This document shows positions 34,306 to 41,909 of a DNA stretch of 64,000 nucleotides, piece after piece (position 1 is the stretch's first letter; every line of letters begins with the position of its first letter). This stretch comes from Streptomyces inusitatus. Its GTDB lineage: Bacteria; Actinomycetota; Actinomycetes; Streptomycetales; Streptomycetaceae. The translations under genes were made by a program, and so were the position numbers. The stretch covers positions 126,922 to 190,921 of the forward strand of contig NZ_BMWG01000011.1 in the NCBI RefSeq assembly GCF_014651115.1. The letters are read 5' to 3'. The notes beneath the pieces were generated by a model that had not been told where the DNA came from, did not search any database, and saw only the letters and a program-made list of their open reading frames with translations.

Positions 34306-35441
34306 CCGCCCCGCTGCGCCCCGTGTTCCACGAGGGCCAGATCCTGTCCGCCGCGGATCTGACGGCCGCGGTCGAGTACGGACGCGCGGTGGCCGCACGG
34401 CACGCGCTCCACCTCCACGAGTGGGGGATCGCCGAAGGGCTCGGGCTGACCACCGAGTCCCGCACCGATCCGCTGACCGGCGCCCGCCATGTGGGCGTGA
34501 GCGTGTCGGCGGGGACCGCCGTCGACGGAACGGGCCGGGAGATCGTCCTCACCGATCCGGTCGCCCTCCGCGAGAGCGACTTCGACGAGGTCAACGGCGC
34601 GGACCAGCCCACCGACGAGCCCTATCCCGTCTTCCTCACCTCGGCCGACCGGGAACCGGACGCCGCCGCCCGGGCCGACTCCTGCTCCGCCGCCACCGCC
34701 CCGACCCGGGTCGAGGAGTCGTACCAGATCCTCTTCGGACGCCTCGGCGACGAGCGGCTGGTCGCCGAACAGCGACCGCCCGCGATCGGCGCGCCCCCGG
34801 CCGATCCGCCGATCCGCTGGCTCGTGCTGCTCGGCTATGTGCGCTGGACGGACGGCCATTTCAGCGGTGTCGAGACCCGGGCGCGCGGCGTCGGACCCCA
34901 GTACGCGGGCGCCCGGGCCGACACCGTGACGGCCCGCTCCGGCGAACTGACCCTGCGCACCGGCCGGACGCCCCGGGAGGGCGAGCCCGCCGTGGTCCTC
35001 TCCGGCGGCGAGGCGCCCAGCCTGGTCTTCGGCCTGTACCGGGGCAGCGGCACGGTCGCCCCGCTGATGACCCTGGCCGCCAATGGGAACCTGACGATCC
35101 AGGGCAGCTTCACCGGCCGGATGTCCACCGGCAGCACCCTGATCGCCTCCGGGGCCGCCACCGACGGAATGCTGCTTCCACTCCCGTCCGGGGTCACCCC
35201 CGAGCAGATCGCCGACGGCCGGGTCGTGCTCCACACCCGGCTGACCCCCCGCCCCCCGTCGACCCCGACGGACTCGACCCTGCACAGCCCGGTGGAGGTC
35301 ACCGTGGACGCCGACCGCCGAGTACGGTGCCGAGTCAGGCTGTTCGACCCGCTGGCGGCCGAACCGGCCGTGACCGAACAGCCCGGGGCCGTCGACTACC
35401 TCGTCCTGGCGACCACCGCCGCGACCGAAGGCGGTGGCTGA
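34302..35441 (+). CDS. eCIS candidate fibre protein with FxGQ module
   Basis: The 379-residue product overlaps its upstream neighbour (ATGA). The N-terminal module (PVFHEGQILSAADLTAAVEY, WGIAEGLGL, VSVSAGTAVDGTGREIVL) matches the two preceding proteins. From about residue 205 it looks like a phage tail-fibre shaft (TARSGELTLRTGRTPREGE; LMTLAANGNLTIQGSFTGRM), with short repeats typical of trimeric beta-structures. The end is a small sandwich-like domain. It is the best candidate for a tail fibre in this cluster; no receptor-binding family was recognised. Confidence 0.8.
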   Translation: MTAPLRPVFHEGQILSAADLTAAVEYGRAVAARHALHLHEWGIAEGLGLTTESRTDPLTGARHVGVSVSAGTAVDGTGREIVLTDPVALRESDFDEVNGADQPTDEPYPVFLTSADREPDAAARADSCSAATAPTRVEESYQILFGRLGDERLVAEQRPPAIGAPPADPPIRWLVLLGYVRWTDGHFSGVETRARGVGPQYAGARADTVTARSGELTLRTGRTPREGEPAVVLSGGEAPSLVFGLYRGSGTVAPLMTLAANGNLTIQGSFTGRMSTGSTLIASGAATDGMLLPLPSGVTPEQIADGRVVLHTRLTPRPPSTPTDSTLHSPVEVTVDADRRVRCRVRLFDPLAAEPAVTEQPGAVDYLVLATTAATEGGG

Positions 35442-35443
35442 CG

Positions 35444-35971
35444 ATGAGCCTGACCGCCGTGTACGTCGCCGACACCGGCCATGTGGTGGGCGCGCTGACC
35501 CTGACCGGCGCGGCCGCGCCCACCGATGTGGCCGAACTCGTCGGCCCCGCGCTGCCGGTCCGGGTCTCCCTCGGCGCGGGCCGCACCGTCTCCCTCTCCC
35601 TGCCGGACCGGCGGCTGGCCGCCGTGGCCGCCGACGACGAACCCGGCGTCCTCGCCGACCCGCTGGCCTTCGGCGTCGACGCGCCCGACGGCAGACCCCG
35701 GCCCACCCTGCTCCGGCTGGCCGCCTGGAGCGAGGGGCTGGCCCTCGCCGCCGACGGCCTCACCGTGACCCTGCCGCTCGCCGTGAACCGCGTCACCCCC
35801 GTGCTCGCGCTGATCTCCGACGGCGAGGACACCCATGTGCTCACCGGGGAGATCCCGGACCGGCAGAGCGCCGTCACCCTCCCCGTGACCCTGGAGGCGG
35901 GAAGCCGGCACGGTCTCCTGGTCCTGGTCGCGGGCTGGGCGGGCCGGCTCACCGGGGCGGAGGCACAGTGA
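35444..35971 (+). CDS. eCIS protein of unknown function, 175 aa
   Basis: ATG 35444 lies two bases after the previous stop. The product is almost entirely strand-rich and hydrophobic (LTAVYVADTGHVVGALTLTG; VRVSLGAGRTVSLSLPDRRL; GLALAADGLTVTLPLAV; LLVLVAGWAGRL), with no signal peptide. It resembles a compact beta-sandwich. It overlaps the tape-measure gene by four bases. No family was recognised; its place next to the candidate fibre suggests a chaperone or decoration protein. Confidence 0.75.
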   Translation: MSLTAVYVADTGHVVGALTLTGAAAPTDVAELVGPALPVRVSLGAGRTVSLSLPDRRLAAVAADDEPGVLADPLAFGVDAPDGRPRPTLLRLAAWSEGLALAADGLTVTLPLAVNRVTPVLALISDGEDTHVLTGEIPDRQSAVTLPVTLEAGSRHGLLVLVAGWAGRLTGAEAQ

Positions 35972-37959
35972 CCGCACCCGTCTCCCGGACCACCGAGGAG
36001 ATCACCGTGCGGCGCTGCACGGTGACGGTGGTCCGGCACGGCGGATGGAGCTGGGGACCCGACCCCAAGGGCCTGGTCGACCGGGCCCTCGACGCCCTCC
36101 CGGAGCTGCTCGCCGACCACTTCGCGGACCGGCTGACCGGCGAGGGACCGGACACGGAGATCACCGAACCGGTCACCGTGACGGTCCGGGCCCGCGCGGA
36201 CCACGGCTCCGGGAGCGCGGCGCCGCTCCTCGACGTACGGGTCACCGCACCGCCGGAACCCGTACCGGCCGCCGTCTCCCCGGCCGGTACGCCGGGCGAC
36301 GACCCCACGCCGTTCGACGAGTCCCTCGCGGCGGCGGGGCTCTCCTGGTCCCCTCCGGCGGTCGCCGCGCTCTTCGCCGAACTCTCCGAACGCCGCGAAC
36401 TCGACGCCCTGCTGGCGCTGCTGCCGGACACCTCGGTACGGGTCTATCTGCTCGCGCTGCTCCGGGCCGACGAACCGGCGGCGGCCCTGCTGCTGACGGA
36501 ACTCGCCCGGCGCGCGGCTGCGAACGGGCCCGCCCCGACGCCGAACGCCCCGGCCGACCCGGCCGACGCGGCCACGCCGGCTGCTGCCGCCTCCACCGCC
36601 CCCGATGCTCCGGCGGAGGACGATCTCCTCGCCCTCGCCCGTCTTCTCGTCCCCCTCGCCGGGAGCGAGGACCTCACCGCCCTGGCCCGCCTCCTCGCCG
36701 GGCACGCCGCCACCGCCCTCGTACCGCCGCCCACCGGCGCGGCGCACCGGCCCACCGCCGCCCCTCTCCCCGAAGCGGTGGACGCCACGCCCGGCCAGGA
36801 GGACGGCGTCCTACCTGGGAGGACCGAGCCAGGACCGGCCGCGGAGCGGCCCCCGGCCGATGCGCGGCCCGGCTCCGCCGATCACGGCCCGGAGTTCCCC
36901 CGTACCGCCGGGCACGAGACCGCCGACGGACGGGCCGCGGGCGGCCTCGCCCCCACCGCGCGGGGCGAGGCGCGAGTCGGGTCCGTACTGCCGTTCCTGC
37001 TCGCCGGGCCGCTCGCGCGGATCGGCTATCTCGACGCGCTGGGACCCGCGCTGGCCGGTGTGGAACTGGCCGAGGAGGCTTCCCTGTTCGCCGCCGCGCT
37101 GGCGTACAAGGTCCTGGGCGCGACCGGGCGCGGCTGGCGGCGGGCCGAGCGGGACAGCGAGACCGCGGCCGTCTTCGCCGGGCTCGACCCGCCCGTGCCC
37201 GAGGAGCGGCTGACCCGTTTCGCCCGGCTCGTGGGCCCCGCGCTCCCGGTGCTCGACGGGGTGCTCGCGCTGGCGGTCTGCCGGGGCCACGACCCCGCCG
37301 ACCCACTCCTGATCACAGGGGCCGGGGACCGGCTGCTGCTGGTCGACGCCCAGGGCCTGTTCCCCGTCGCCTTCGCCGACCGGGCGGCCGAACTGCTTCC
37401 GTACTGGCGGCTCTGCGGCAGTCCCCCCGTGCTGATCTGCGAAGGACCCCTGCCCCCCGGGACCTTCGGCGAACTCGCGGCGGCGGGCGTCCCCTTCCTC
37501 ACCCGACTGCGGCCGCTGCGCGGCGACCCGGTGCGCAGACTGCCCGGCCGCACCCCGGTGTGGAGCGCGCGGGGCGCGCCACCGGACCCCCGGCTGGCCG
37601 CGGCGCTGCCCGGGCACACCGCCCGGCTCACCGAACTCGCCCGCGCGCTCGTCGACGACCGCCGGGCCGTGCCCCTCGCCGAGGACGGCGGCCTGGAGCG
37701 CTGCGTCACCCTGGCGGCGGCGCTCGGCCTGAGCACCGTCGCCTGGACGCTCTGGCGCGACCGGGAGACCCCCGACCCGCTCGCGGCCCTGCTCCGGTTC
37801 GCCGACCTGGACGCCACCGTCCGCTTCGGCCCCGAGGCCGTCAGGGTGCGCATCCCGCTGGGCCGCCGCCACGCGGACCTCCTCCGTTCCGGTCTCCTCG
37901 CCGACGTGCCCGACGTGGTGTGGCTGGGCGGCCGGAGCCTGACCTTCTCGGGCGGGTGA
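35968..37959 (+). CDS. eCIS tape-measure protein (Afp14-like)
   Basis: The 663-residue product starts with a GTG overlapping the previous stop. The N-terminal part (ITVRRCTVTVVRHGGW, LVDRALDALPELLADHFADR, EITEPVTVTVRARAD) fits the injection-system tape-measure family. A long Ala/Pro-rich disordered stretch (residues about 180-310) precedes a helical domain. The C-terminal module contains DPLLITGAGDRLLLVDAQGL, FPVAFAD and PYWRLCGSPPVLICEG. Such proteins set particle length. It precedes the ATPase gene by five bases. Confidence 0.85.
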   Translation: MTAPVSRTTEEITVRRCTVTVVRHGGWSWGPDPKGLVDRALDALPELLADHFADRLTGEGPDTEITEPVTVTVRARADHGSGSAAPLLDVRVTAPPEPVPAAVSPAGTPGDDPTPFDESLAAAGLSWSPPAVAALFAELSERRELDALLALLPDTSVRVYLLALLRADEPAAALLLTELARRAAANGPAPTPNAPADPADAATPAAAASTAPDAPAEDDLLALARLLVPLAGSEDLTALARLLAGHAATALVPPPTGAAHRPTAAPLPEAVDATPGQEDGVLPGRTEPGPAAERPPADARPGSADHGPEFPRTAGHETADGRAAGGLAPTARGEARVGSVLPFLLAGPLARIGYLDALGPALAGVELAEEASLFAAALAYKVLGATGRGWRRAERDSETAAVFAGLDPPVPEERLTRFARLVGPALPVLDGVLALAVCRGHDPADPLLITGAGDRLLLVDAQGLFPVAFADRAAELLPYWRLCGSPPVLICEGPLPPGTFGELAAAGVPFLTRLRPLRGDPVRRLPGRTPVWSARGAPPDPRLAAALPGHTARLTELARALVDDRRAVPLAEDGGLERCVTLAAALGLSTVAWTLWRDRETPDPLAALLRFADLDATVRFGPEAVRVRIPLGRRHADLLRSGLLADVPDVVWLGGRSLTFSGG

Positions 37960-37964
37960 GCGAC

Positions 37965-40127
37965 ATGGACCGACCGGCACCGGACCGATGGGCACGGGAA
38001 CACCTGAGCGTCAGGCTCACCGCGCTGCACCGGGCGCTGCGCGCCGCCGTCGAACGCCAGGCGGAGATCACCGCCCGGCTCAGCAGACCGGATCTCGTCC
38101 CGTACTGCGTGACCGACGAACAGGCCGCCGTCCTCCTCGAAGAGGCGGACATCCTCGCCGAGACCCTGACCGAACCCGACACCCCGGACGCCGAGGCGGA
38201 TGAGAAAGCGGGGGCGGAGGCGGAGGCCGAGGCGGAACGGGAGCTGCGCCGCCGGGCCGCCGCCGGGGGCGCGACCCTCCCCCTGGACGCGCTCGCCGCC
38301 CGCTTCGGTCTGAGCCGCGCCGAGCAGGACGCGCTGCTGCTGGTCGCCGCGCCCGAACTCGACCCGGGATACCAGCGGATCTACGCCTACATCGTCGACA
38401 ACCTCAACCGGCGGCTGCCCTGTGTGGAACTCCTGACGGCGGTCGGCCCCGACACCCCGGCGGCCCGGCTCGCCCGGCGGCGCGCGCTCGGCCCGGCGGG
38501 CCCCCTGCGCAGATACGGCCTGCTCCGCCCCCACGGCGACGCCCCCGTCGACCTCGCCCGGGAACTGGTCCTCGCCCCGGGCGTCTTCGAGTATCTGCTC
38601 GGCTGGGGCGGCGACCCGGGACTGCTCGGCCACGACCCCGGCGAGGTCGCGGGGCCCGAGCCGCACCCGCCGTCGCCGCTTCTCTCGCCCTACCTCTCGC
38701 CGTATCTCGCCTCCGACCGGCTCGTCCGGCTCGGCCGCGCGCTGGGCACGGGCGACATCGACCTGGCCGGGCTCTGGGGCTGCCCGCCCGGCGGTCAGCC
38801 CGACGCGGCGCGGGCGCTCGCCCGGGTGGCTGGCCTGCCCCTGCGGACCCTCGCCCACGACATCGAGGACGATCTGCGCACGGCCGCCGCGCTCGGCGCG
38901 CTGCTGTGGATCCCCGCCGACGAGCTGCGCGGCCCGCCCGGCGGCCGGAGCGCCGCCGAGACGGCCCTCGCCCTGCTTCGCTCACGCGTCCCGGTCTGTC
39001 TGACCGGTCTGGCCCCCTGGCGGCCCGAAGGGCTGCTCGCCGCGCGGTCCTACGCCGAACTGACCCTGCCTGTGCCGGGGCTCGACGAGCGGCGCGCGAT
39101 GTGGTCGGCCGCCCTTCCCGGCCTCGGCGGAACGCTCCTGGAGGATCTCGCCGTCCGCTACCGGATGAGTGGCCGCGAACTGCGCGCGGTCGCGTCCGTC
39201 GCCGACGCCGGGGCCAGGCTCGCGGGCAACGGCCGCCCGGAGCCGATCGCCCGCCATGTCGCGCCCGCCATCGCCACGGTGACCCGGGGGCGCGGCGGCA
39301 GCGGCGTCCAGTCGATCGTGCCCCGGCGCACGGCCGCCGATCTGGTCCTGCCCGAGGCCCAGTCACAGCAGATCCTGGAGATCGCCTCGGCCTTCCGCAG
39401 CTGGCCCCGGATCGCCGAGACCTGGGGATTCGCCCGCCGCTCGGCGCACGGCGGGGTGAAGGCCCTCTTCACCGGCGAACCCGGCACCGGCAAGACGATG
39501 TCCGCCGAGATCGTCACCGGCATGCTCGGCCTCGAACTGCTCAAGGTCGACCTCTCCCAGGTCGTCTCCAAATGGGTCGGCGAGACGGAGAAGAACATGG
39601 AGGACGCCTTCCGCCAGGCCGAGGAGAGCCATGCCGTGCTGCTGTTCGACGAGGCCGACGCGCTGTTCGGCAAGCGCGGCGAGGTGAAGCACGGCACCGA
39701 CCGGTACGCCAACCTCGAAGTCGGCTATCTGCTGCAACGCCTGGAGGCCAGCGAAGGACTGGTGATCCTCACCAGCAACCTCAAGGACAATATCGACCCG
39801 GCCTTCACCCGACGCTTCCACTTCGTGATCCACTTCCCCCGCCCCGGCATCCCCGAGCGGCGCAGACTCTGGCGGCTGGCCTTTCCCCAACAGGCTCCGC
39901 TCGGGCCGGATGTGGACCTGGACGCGCTCTCCCGGCTGGACATGACCGGCGCGGGCATCAGCGCCGCCGCCCGCACCGCCGCGCTGGCCGCCGCCGACGG
40001 CGGCAGCACCGAGATCGGCATGGGCCACATCGTGCGCGGGGCCGCCCGCCAGTTCCAGCGCGAGGCCCGGCTGCTGCGCCCCGGTGAGCTGGGACGGTAC
40101 GCGGCACTGCTCGGCGAGGAGGACTGA
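37965..40127 (+). CDS. eCIS AAA+ ATPase (Afp15-like)
   Basis: The 720-residue product has a helical N-terminal domain, a degenerate ATPase-like middle segment (residues 260-420) without a Walker A, and one intact C-terminal AAA+ module. Walker A is GEPGTGKT at residues 504-511 and Walker B VLLFDEADALFG near 555. Sensor 1 is LTSNLKDNID, followed by DPAFTRRFHF with the arginine finger. An Ala/Glu-rich acidic stretch lies at residues 72-90. Homologues in Afp and PVC loci are needed for particle assembly. It is the last of 20 genes with no gap above 20 nt. Confidence 0.93.
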   Translation: MDRPAPDRWAREHLSVRLTALHRALRAAVERQAEITARLSRPDLVPYCVTDEQAAVLLEEADILAETLTEPDTPDAEADEKAGAEAEAEAERELRRRAAAGGATLPLDALAARFGLSRAEQDALLLVAAPELDPGYQRIYAYIVDNLNRRLPCVELLTAVGPDTPAARLARRRALGPAGPLRRYGLLRPHGDAPVDLARELVLAPGVFEYLLGWGGDPGLLGHDPGEVAGPEPHPPSPLLSPYLSPYLASDRLVRLGRALGTGDIDLAGLWGCPPGGQPDAARALARVAGLPLRTLAHDIEDDLRTAAALGALLWIPADELRGPPGGRSAAETALALLRSRVPVCLTGLAPWRPEGLLAARSYAELTLPVPGLDERRAMWSAALPGLGGTLLEDLAVRYRMSGRELRAVASVADAGARLAGNGRPEPIARHVAPAIATVTRGRGGSGVQSIVPRRTAADLVLPEAQSQQILEIASAFRSWPRIAETWGFARRSAHGGVKALFTGEPGTGKTMSAEIVTGMLGLELLKVDLSQVVSKWVGETEKNMEDAFRQAEESHAVLLFDEADALFGKRGEVKHGTDRYANLEVGYLLQRLEASEGLVILTSNLKDNIDPAFTRRFHFVIHFPRPGIPERRRLWRLAFPQQAPLGPDVDLDALSRLDMTGAGISAAARTAALAAADGGSTEIGMGHIVRGAARQFQREARLLRPGELGRYAALLGEED

Positions 40128-40129
40128 CC

Positions 40130-40187
40130 GCGCCCCTCGTGCCCCCGCGCCCCTCGTGCCCCCGCGCCCCTCGTGCCCCCGCGCCCC
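40130..40187. repeat. Perfect 17-nt tandem repeat after the eCIS operon
   Basis: Three exact copies of GCGCCCCTCGTGCCCCC (starting at 40130, 40147 and 40164) and a partial fourth fill most of the gap between the ATPase stop and the next gene. It has no dyad symmetry that would make a terminator. Copy number is likely to vary between strains. Confidence 0.9.
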
Positions 40188-40224
40188 CTGCCGCTCGGCC
40201 GCGCCACCCGGCACACTCTCCTGC

Positions 40225-40926
40225 ATGTCCACATCAGAACAGCGCTGGAGCCCCATCCACGGCGACCCCTATCGCCCCGTTCCCTACCGGCCCGGCAGGA
40301 CCGACCCGGCCGACTCCCTCGCCCGCGCGGCGGAGCTGCGCGCCCGGATGGACGAGCGCCGTACGGTACGGCAGTTCGCCGCCGACCCGGTCCCGGCGCA
40401 GGTGGTCAAGGACGCCATCGCCTGCGCGGCCACCGCCCCCTCCGGCGCCCATCAGCAGCCCTGGACCTTCGTCCTGGTCCAGGACGAGGAGGTGCGGCGG
40501 CGGATCCGGGAGGCGGCCGAGGAGGAGGAACGCCTCTCCTACGACGGCCGTCTCGGCGAGGAGTGGCTGGCCGCCCTGCGCCCGCTCGGCACCGACCGCG
40601 TCAAACCGCATCTCACCGACGCCCCCGCGCTGATCGTCGTCTTCCAGCAGCGCTACTGGCTCGGCGAGGACGGCGAGAAGCGCAAGCACTACTACGTTGA
40701 CGAGTCCGTGGGCATCGCCGTCGGCATGCTGCTCACCGCACTCCATCTCTCCGGCCTCGCCGCGCTCGTGCACACCCCGAGCCCGATGCGCTTCCTCTCC
40801 GAGGTCCTCCGCCGCCCGGCCAACGAGAAGGCCTTCGCCGTCATCCCGGTCGGCTATCCGGCCCCGGACTGCGAGGTGCCCGACCTGGTGCGCAAATCCC
40901 TGGACCAGGTGATGACCGAGATCTGA
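40225..40926 (+). CDS. Nitroreductase-fold flavoprotein, iodotyrosine-deiodinase-like
   Basis: The 233-residue product is close in pattern to iodotyrosine deiodinases. It has MDERRTVRQF (FMN phosphate contacts), TAPSGAHQQPWTFVLVQDEE, AAEEEERLSYDGRLGEEW, HYYVDESVGIAVGMLLTALH, VHTPSPMRFL and PVGYPAPDCEVPDL. The three residues that hold the substrate zwitterion in human IYD (Glu157, Tyr161, Lys182) have counterparts at E102, Y106 and K127 with identical spacing. A reductive dehalogenase of halotyrosines is therefore likely, FMN-dependent. The start at 40225 has no ribosome site; translation may be leaderless or use another start. It is convergent with a methyltransferase gene. Confidence 0.88.
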   Translation: MSTSEQRWSPIHGDPYRPVPYRPGRTDPADSLARAAELRARMDERRTVRQFAADPVPAQVVKDAIACAATAPSGAHQQPWTFVLVQDEEVRRRIREAAEEEERLSYDGRLGEEWLAALRPLGTDRVKPHLTDAPALIVVFQQRYWLGEDGEKRKHYYVDESVGIAVGMLLTALHLSGLAALVHTPSPMRFLSEVLRRPANEKAFAVIPVGYPAPDCEVPDLVRKSLDQVMTEI

Positions 40927-40958
40927 ACCGTCCCCCGGGATTCGCTCGCCGGGCGGGG

Positions 40959-41786
40959 TCAGTACGGGCGCCGCCCCTGGGCGGAGTACATGAGACAGGA
41001 GGCCGCGAGGAAGTGGGGATGGCTCATCACCCGGCGGGCGGCGCGGAGATCCTCGTCGGTGACGCCGACGGCGAGGAACCGGGTCCGCAGATGGTGGGTG
41101 TTGTGGATCTGGAGCGCGGTGCCGGGGGAGTGGCAGCGCCAGGACTGGACGTGCGGTTCGGTGTCGATGTCGGTCAGCCCGGCCTGTTCCATGGCGGCGG
41201 CCATGGAACGGCCCCAGGTCAGATCGACCCCCGCGGCCTCCAGAAGGCGCTGCTTGGCCGCGATGTAGGTGGCGTACACCTCGGCGGCGTCCCCGCCGCG
41301 CAGCCCGCCCAGCGGGATGAGCGGGCCGTACGTCGTCTCGTCGAAATCGTCGAGCTGGATCCGGCCGCCCGGTCTGAGAGCCCGCACCAGGCGTTCGAGC
41401 ACCTGTAGACGCTCCGGCAGATGCAGCAGCACCAGCCGCGCGTGGATGACGTCGAAGGCGCATTCGGGCAGTGGATCCCGGGTGATGTCGTGGACCGCCA
41501 CCTCCAGCCCCTCGGCCGGCGCGATGTGGTGCGGCTTGATGTCGGTGGCCAGCACGGAACCGGTGGGCGCGACCCTGGCCGCGAGCCAGCGCGCTACGCT
41601 GCCGCCGCCCGCGCCCACCTCCAGACAGCGGAGGCCGTCCCGGAGTCCCAGGCCGGCCAGCCGGCCGACGCTGAGCCCGTCGTAACCGGCGGTCAGAGCA
41701 CGATGCTGCTCCCCGGCGTGCCCGTTGTCGTTGTCGAACGCGTAGCCCGGAGGCTGTGGCTGTGGCTGTGGCTGTGTGCTCGTCAT
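40959..41786 (-). CDS. Class I SAM-dependent methyltransferase
   Basis: The 275-residue product begins with a Gln-Pro repeat (QPQPQPQPPG). It then shows a standard SAM fold: CLEVGAGGGSVARWLAARV (motif I), VLATDIKPHHI, FDVIHARLVLLHLPER (motif II region), LVRALRPGGRIQLDDFDE. The pattern resembles methyltransferases acting on small molecules, but the substrate cannot be read from sequence. It is convergent with the deiodinase-like gene and 123 nt downstream of the glycosyltransferase fusion gene, from which it is separated by a strong hairpin. Confidence 0.88.
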   Translation of the reverse strand: MTSTQPQPQPQPPGYAFDNDNGHAGEQHRALTAGYDGLSVGRLAGLGLRDGLRCLEVGAGGGSVARWLAARVAPTGSVLATDIKPHHIAPAEGLEVAVHDITRDPLPECAFDVIHARLVLLHLPERLQVLERLVRALRPGGRIQLDDFDETTYGPLIPLGGLRGGDAAEVYATYIAAKQRLLEAAGVDLTWGRSMAAAMEQAGLTDIDTEPHVQSWRCHSPGTALQIHNTHHLRTRFLAVGVTDEDLRAARRVMSHPHFLAASCLMYSAQGRRPY

Positions 41787-41845
41787 GAGATCTGGTCCTG
41801 ATCGACGTGGCGGGAGCGGACCCCGTGTCTACCGCGGGCCCGGCC

Positions 41846-41890
41846 GGGGCCGGGGCCGTACCGTGTGCTTTCCGGTACGGCCCCGGCCCC
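41846..41890 (-). terminator. Strong hairpin after the glycosyltransferase fusion gene
   Basis: An 18-bp perfect inverted repeat (41846-41863 and 41873-41890, GC-rich arms with GTACCG at the inner end) has a 9-nt loop. It begins 20 nt beyond the stop at 41910 on the minus strand, so it probably ends transcription of that gene. Confidence 0.8.
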
Positions 41891-41909
41891 GTCGCCGGGT
41901 GTCGGGCGA

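Noticed and set aside
34115..35443. Upstream extension of the 175-residue protein frame back to 34115.
   Set aside because: It overlaps the whole candidate fibre gene in another frame and has random Arg/Pro-rich composition; the ATG at 35444 directly follows the fibre stop.
15843..40127. Prophage or R-type tailocin interpretation of the tail-like operon.
   Set aside because: No capsid, portal, terminase, holin, endolysin, integrase or attachment site was seen. DUF4255, the AAA+ ATPase and the tape-measure family are hallmarks of eCIS.
40934..40953. Hairpin CCCGG/CCGGG between the deiodinase-like and methyltransferase genes as a terminator.
   Set aside because: The stem has only 5 bp with a 10-nt loop, which is expected by chance in this GC-rich sequence.
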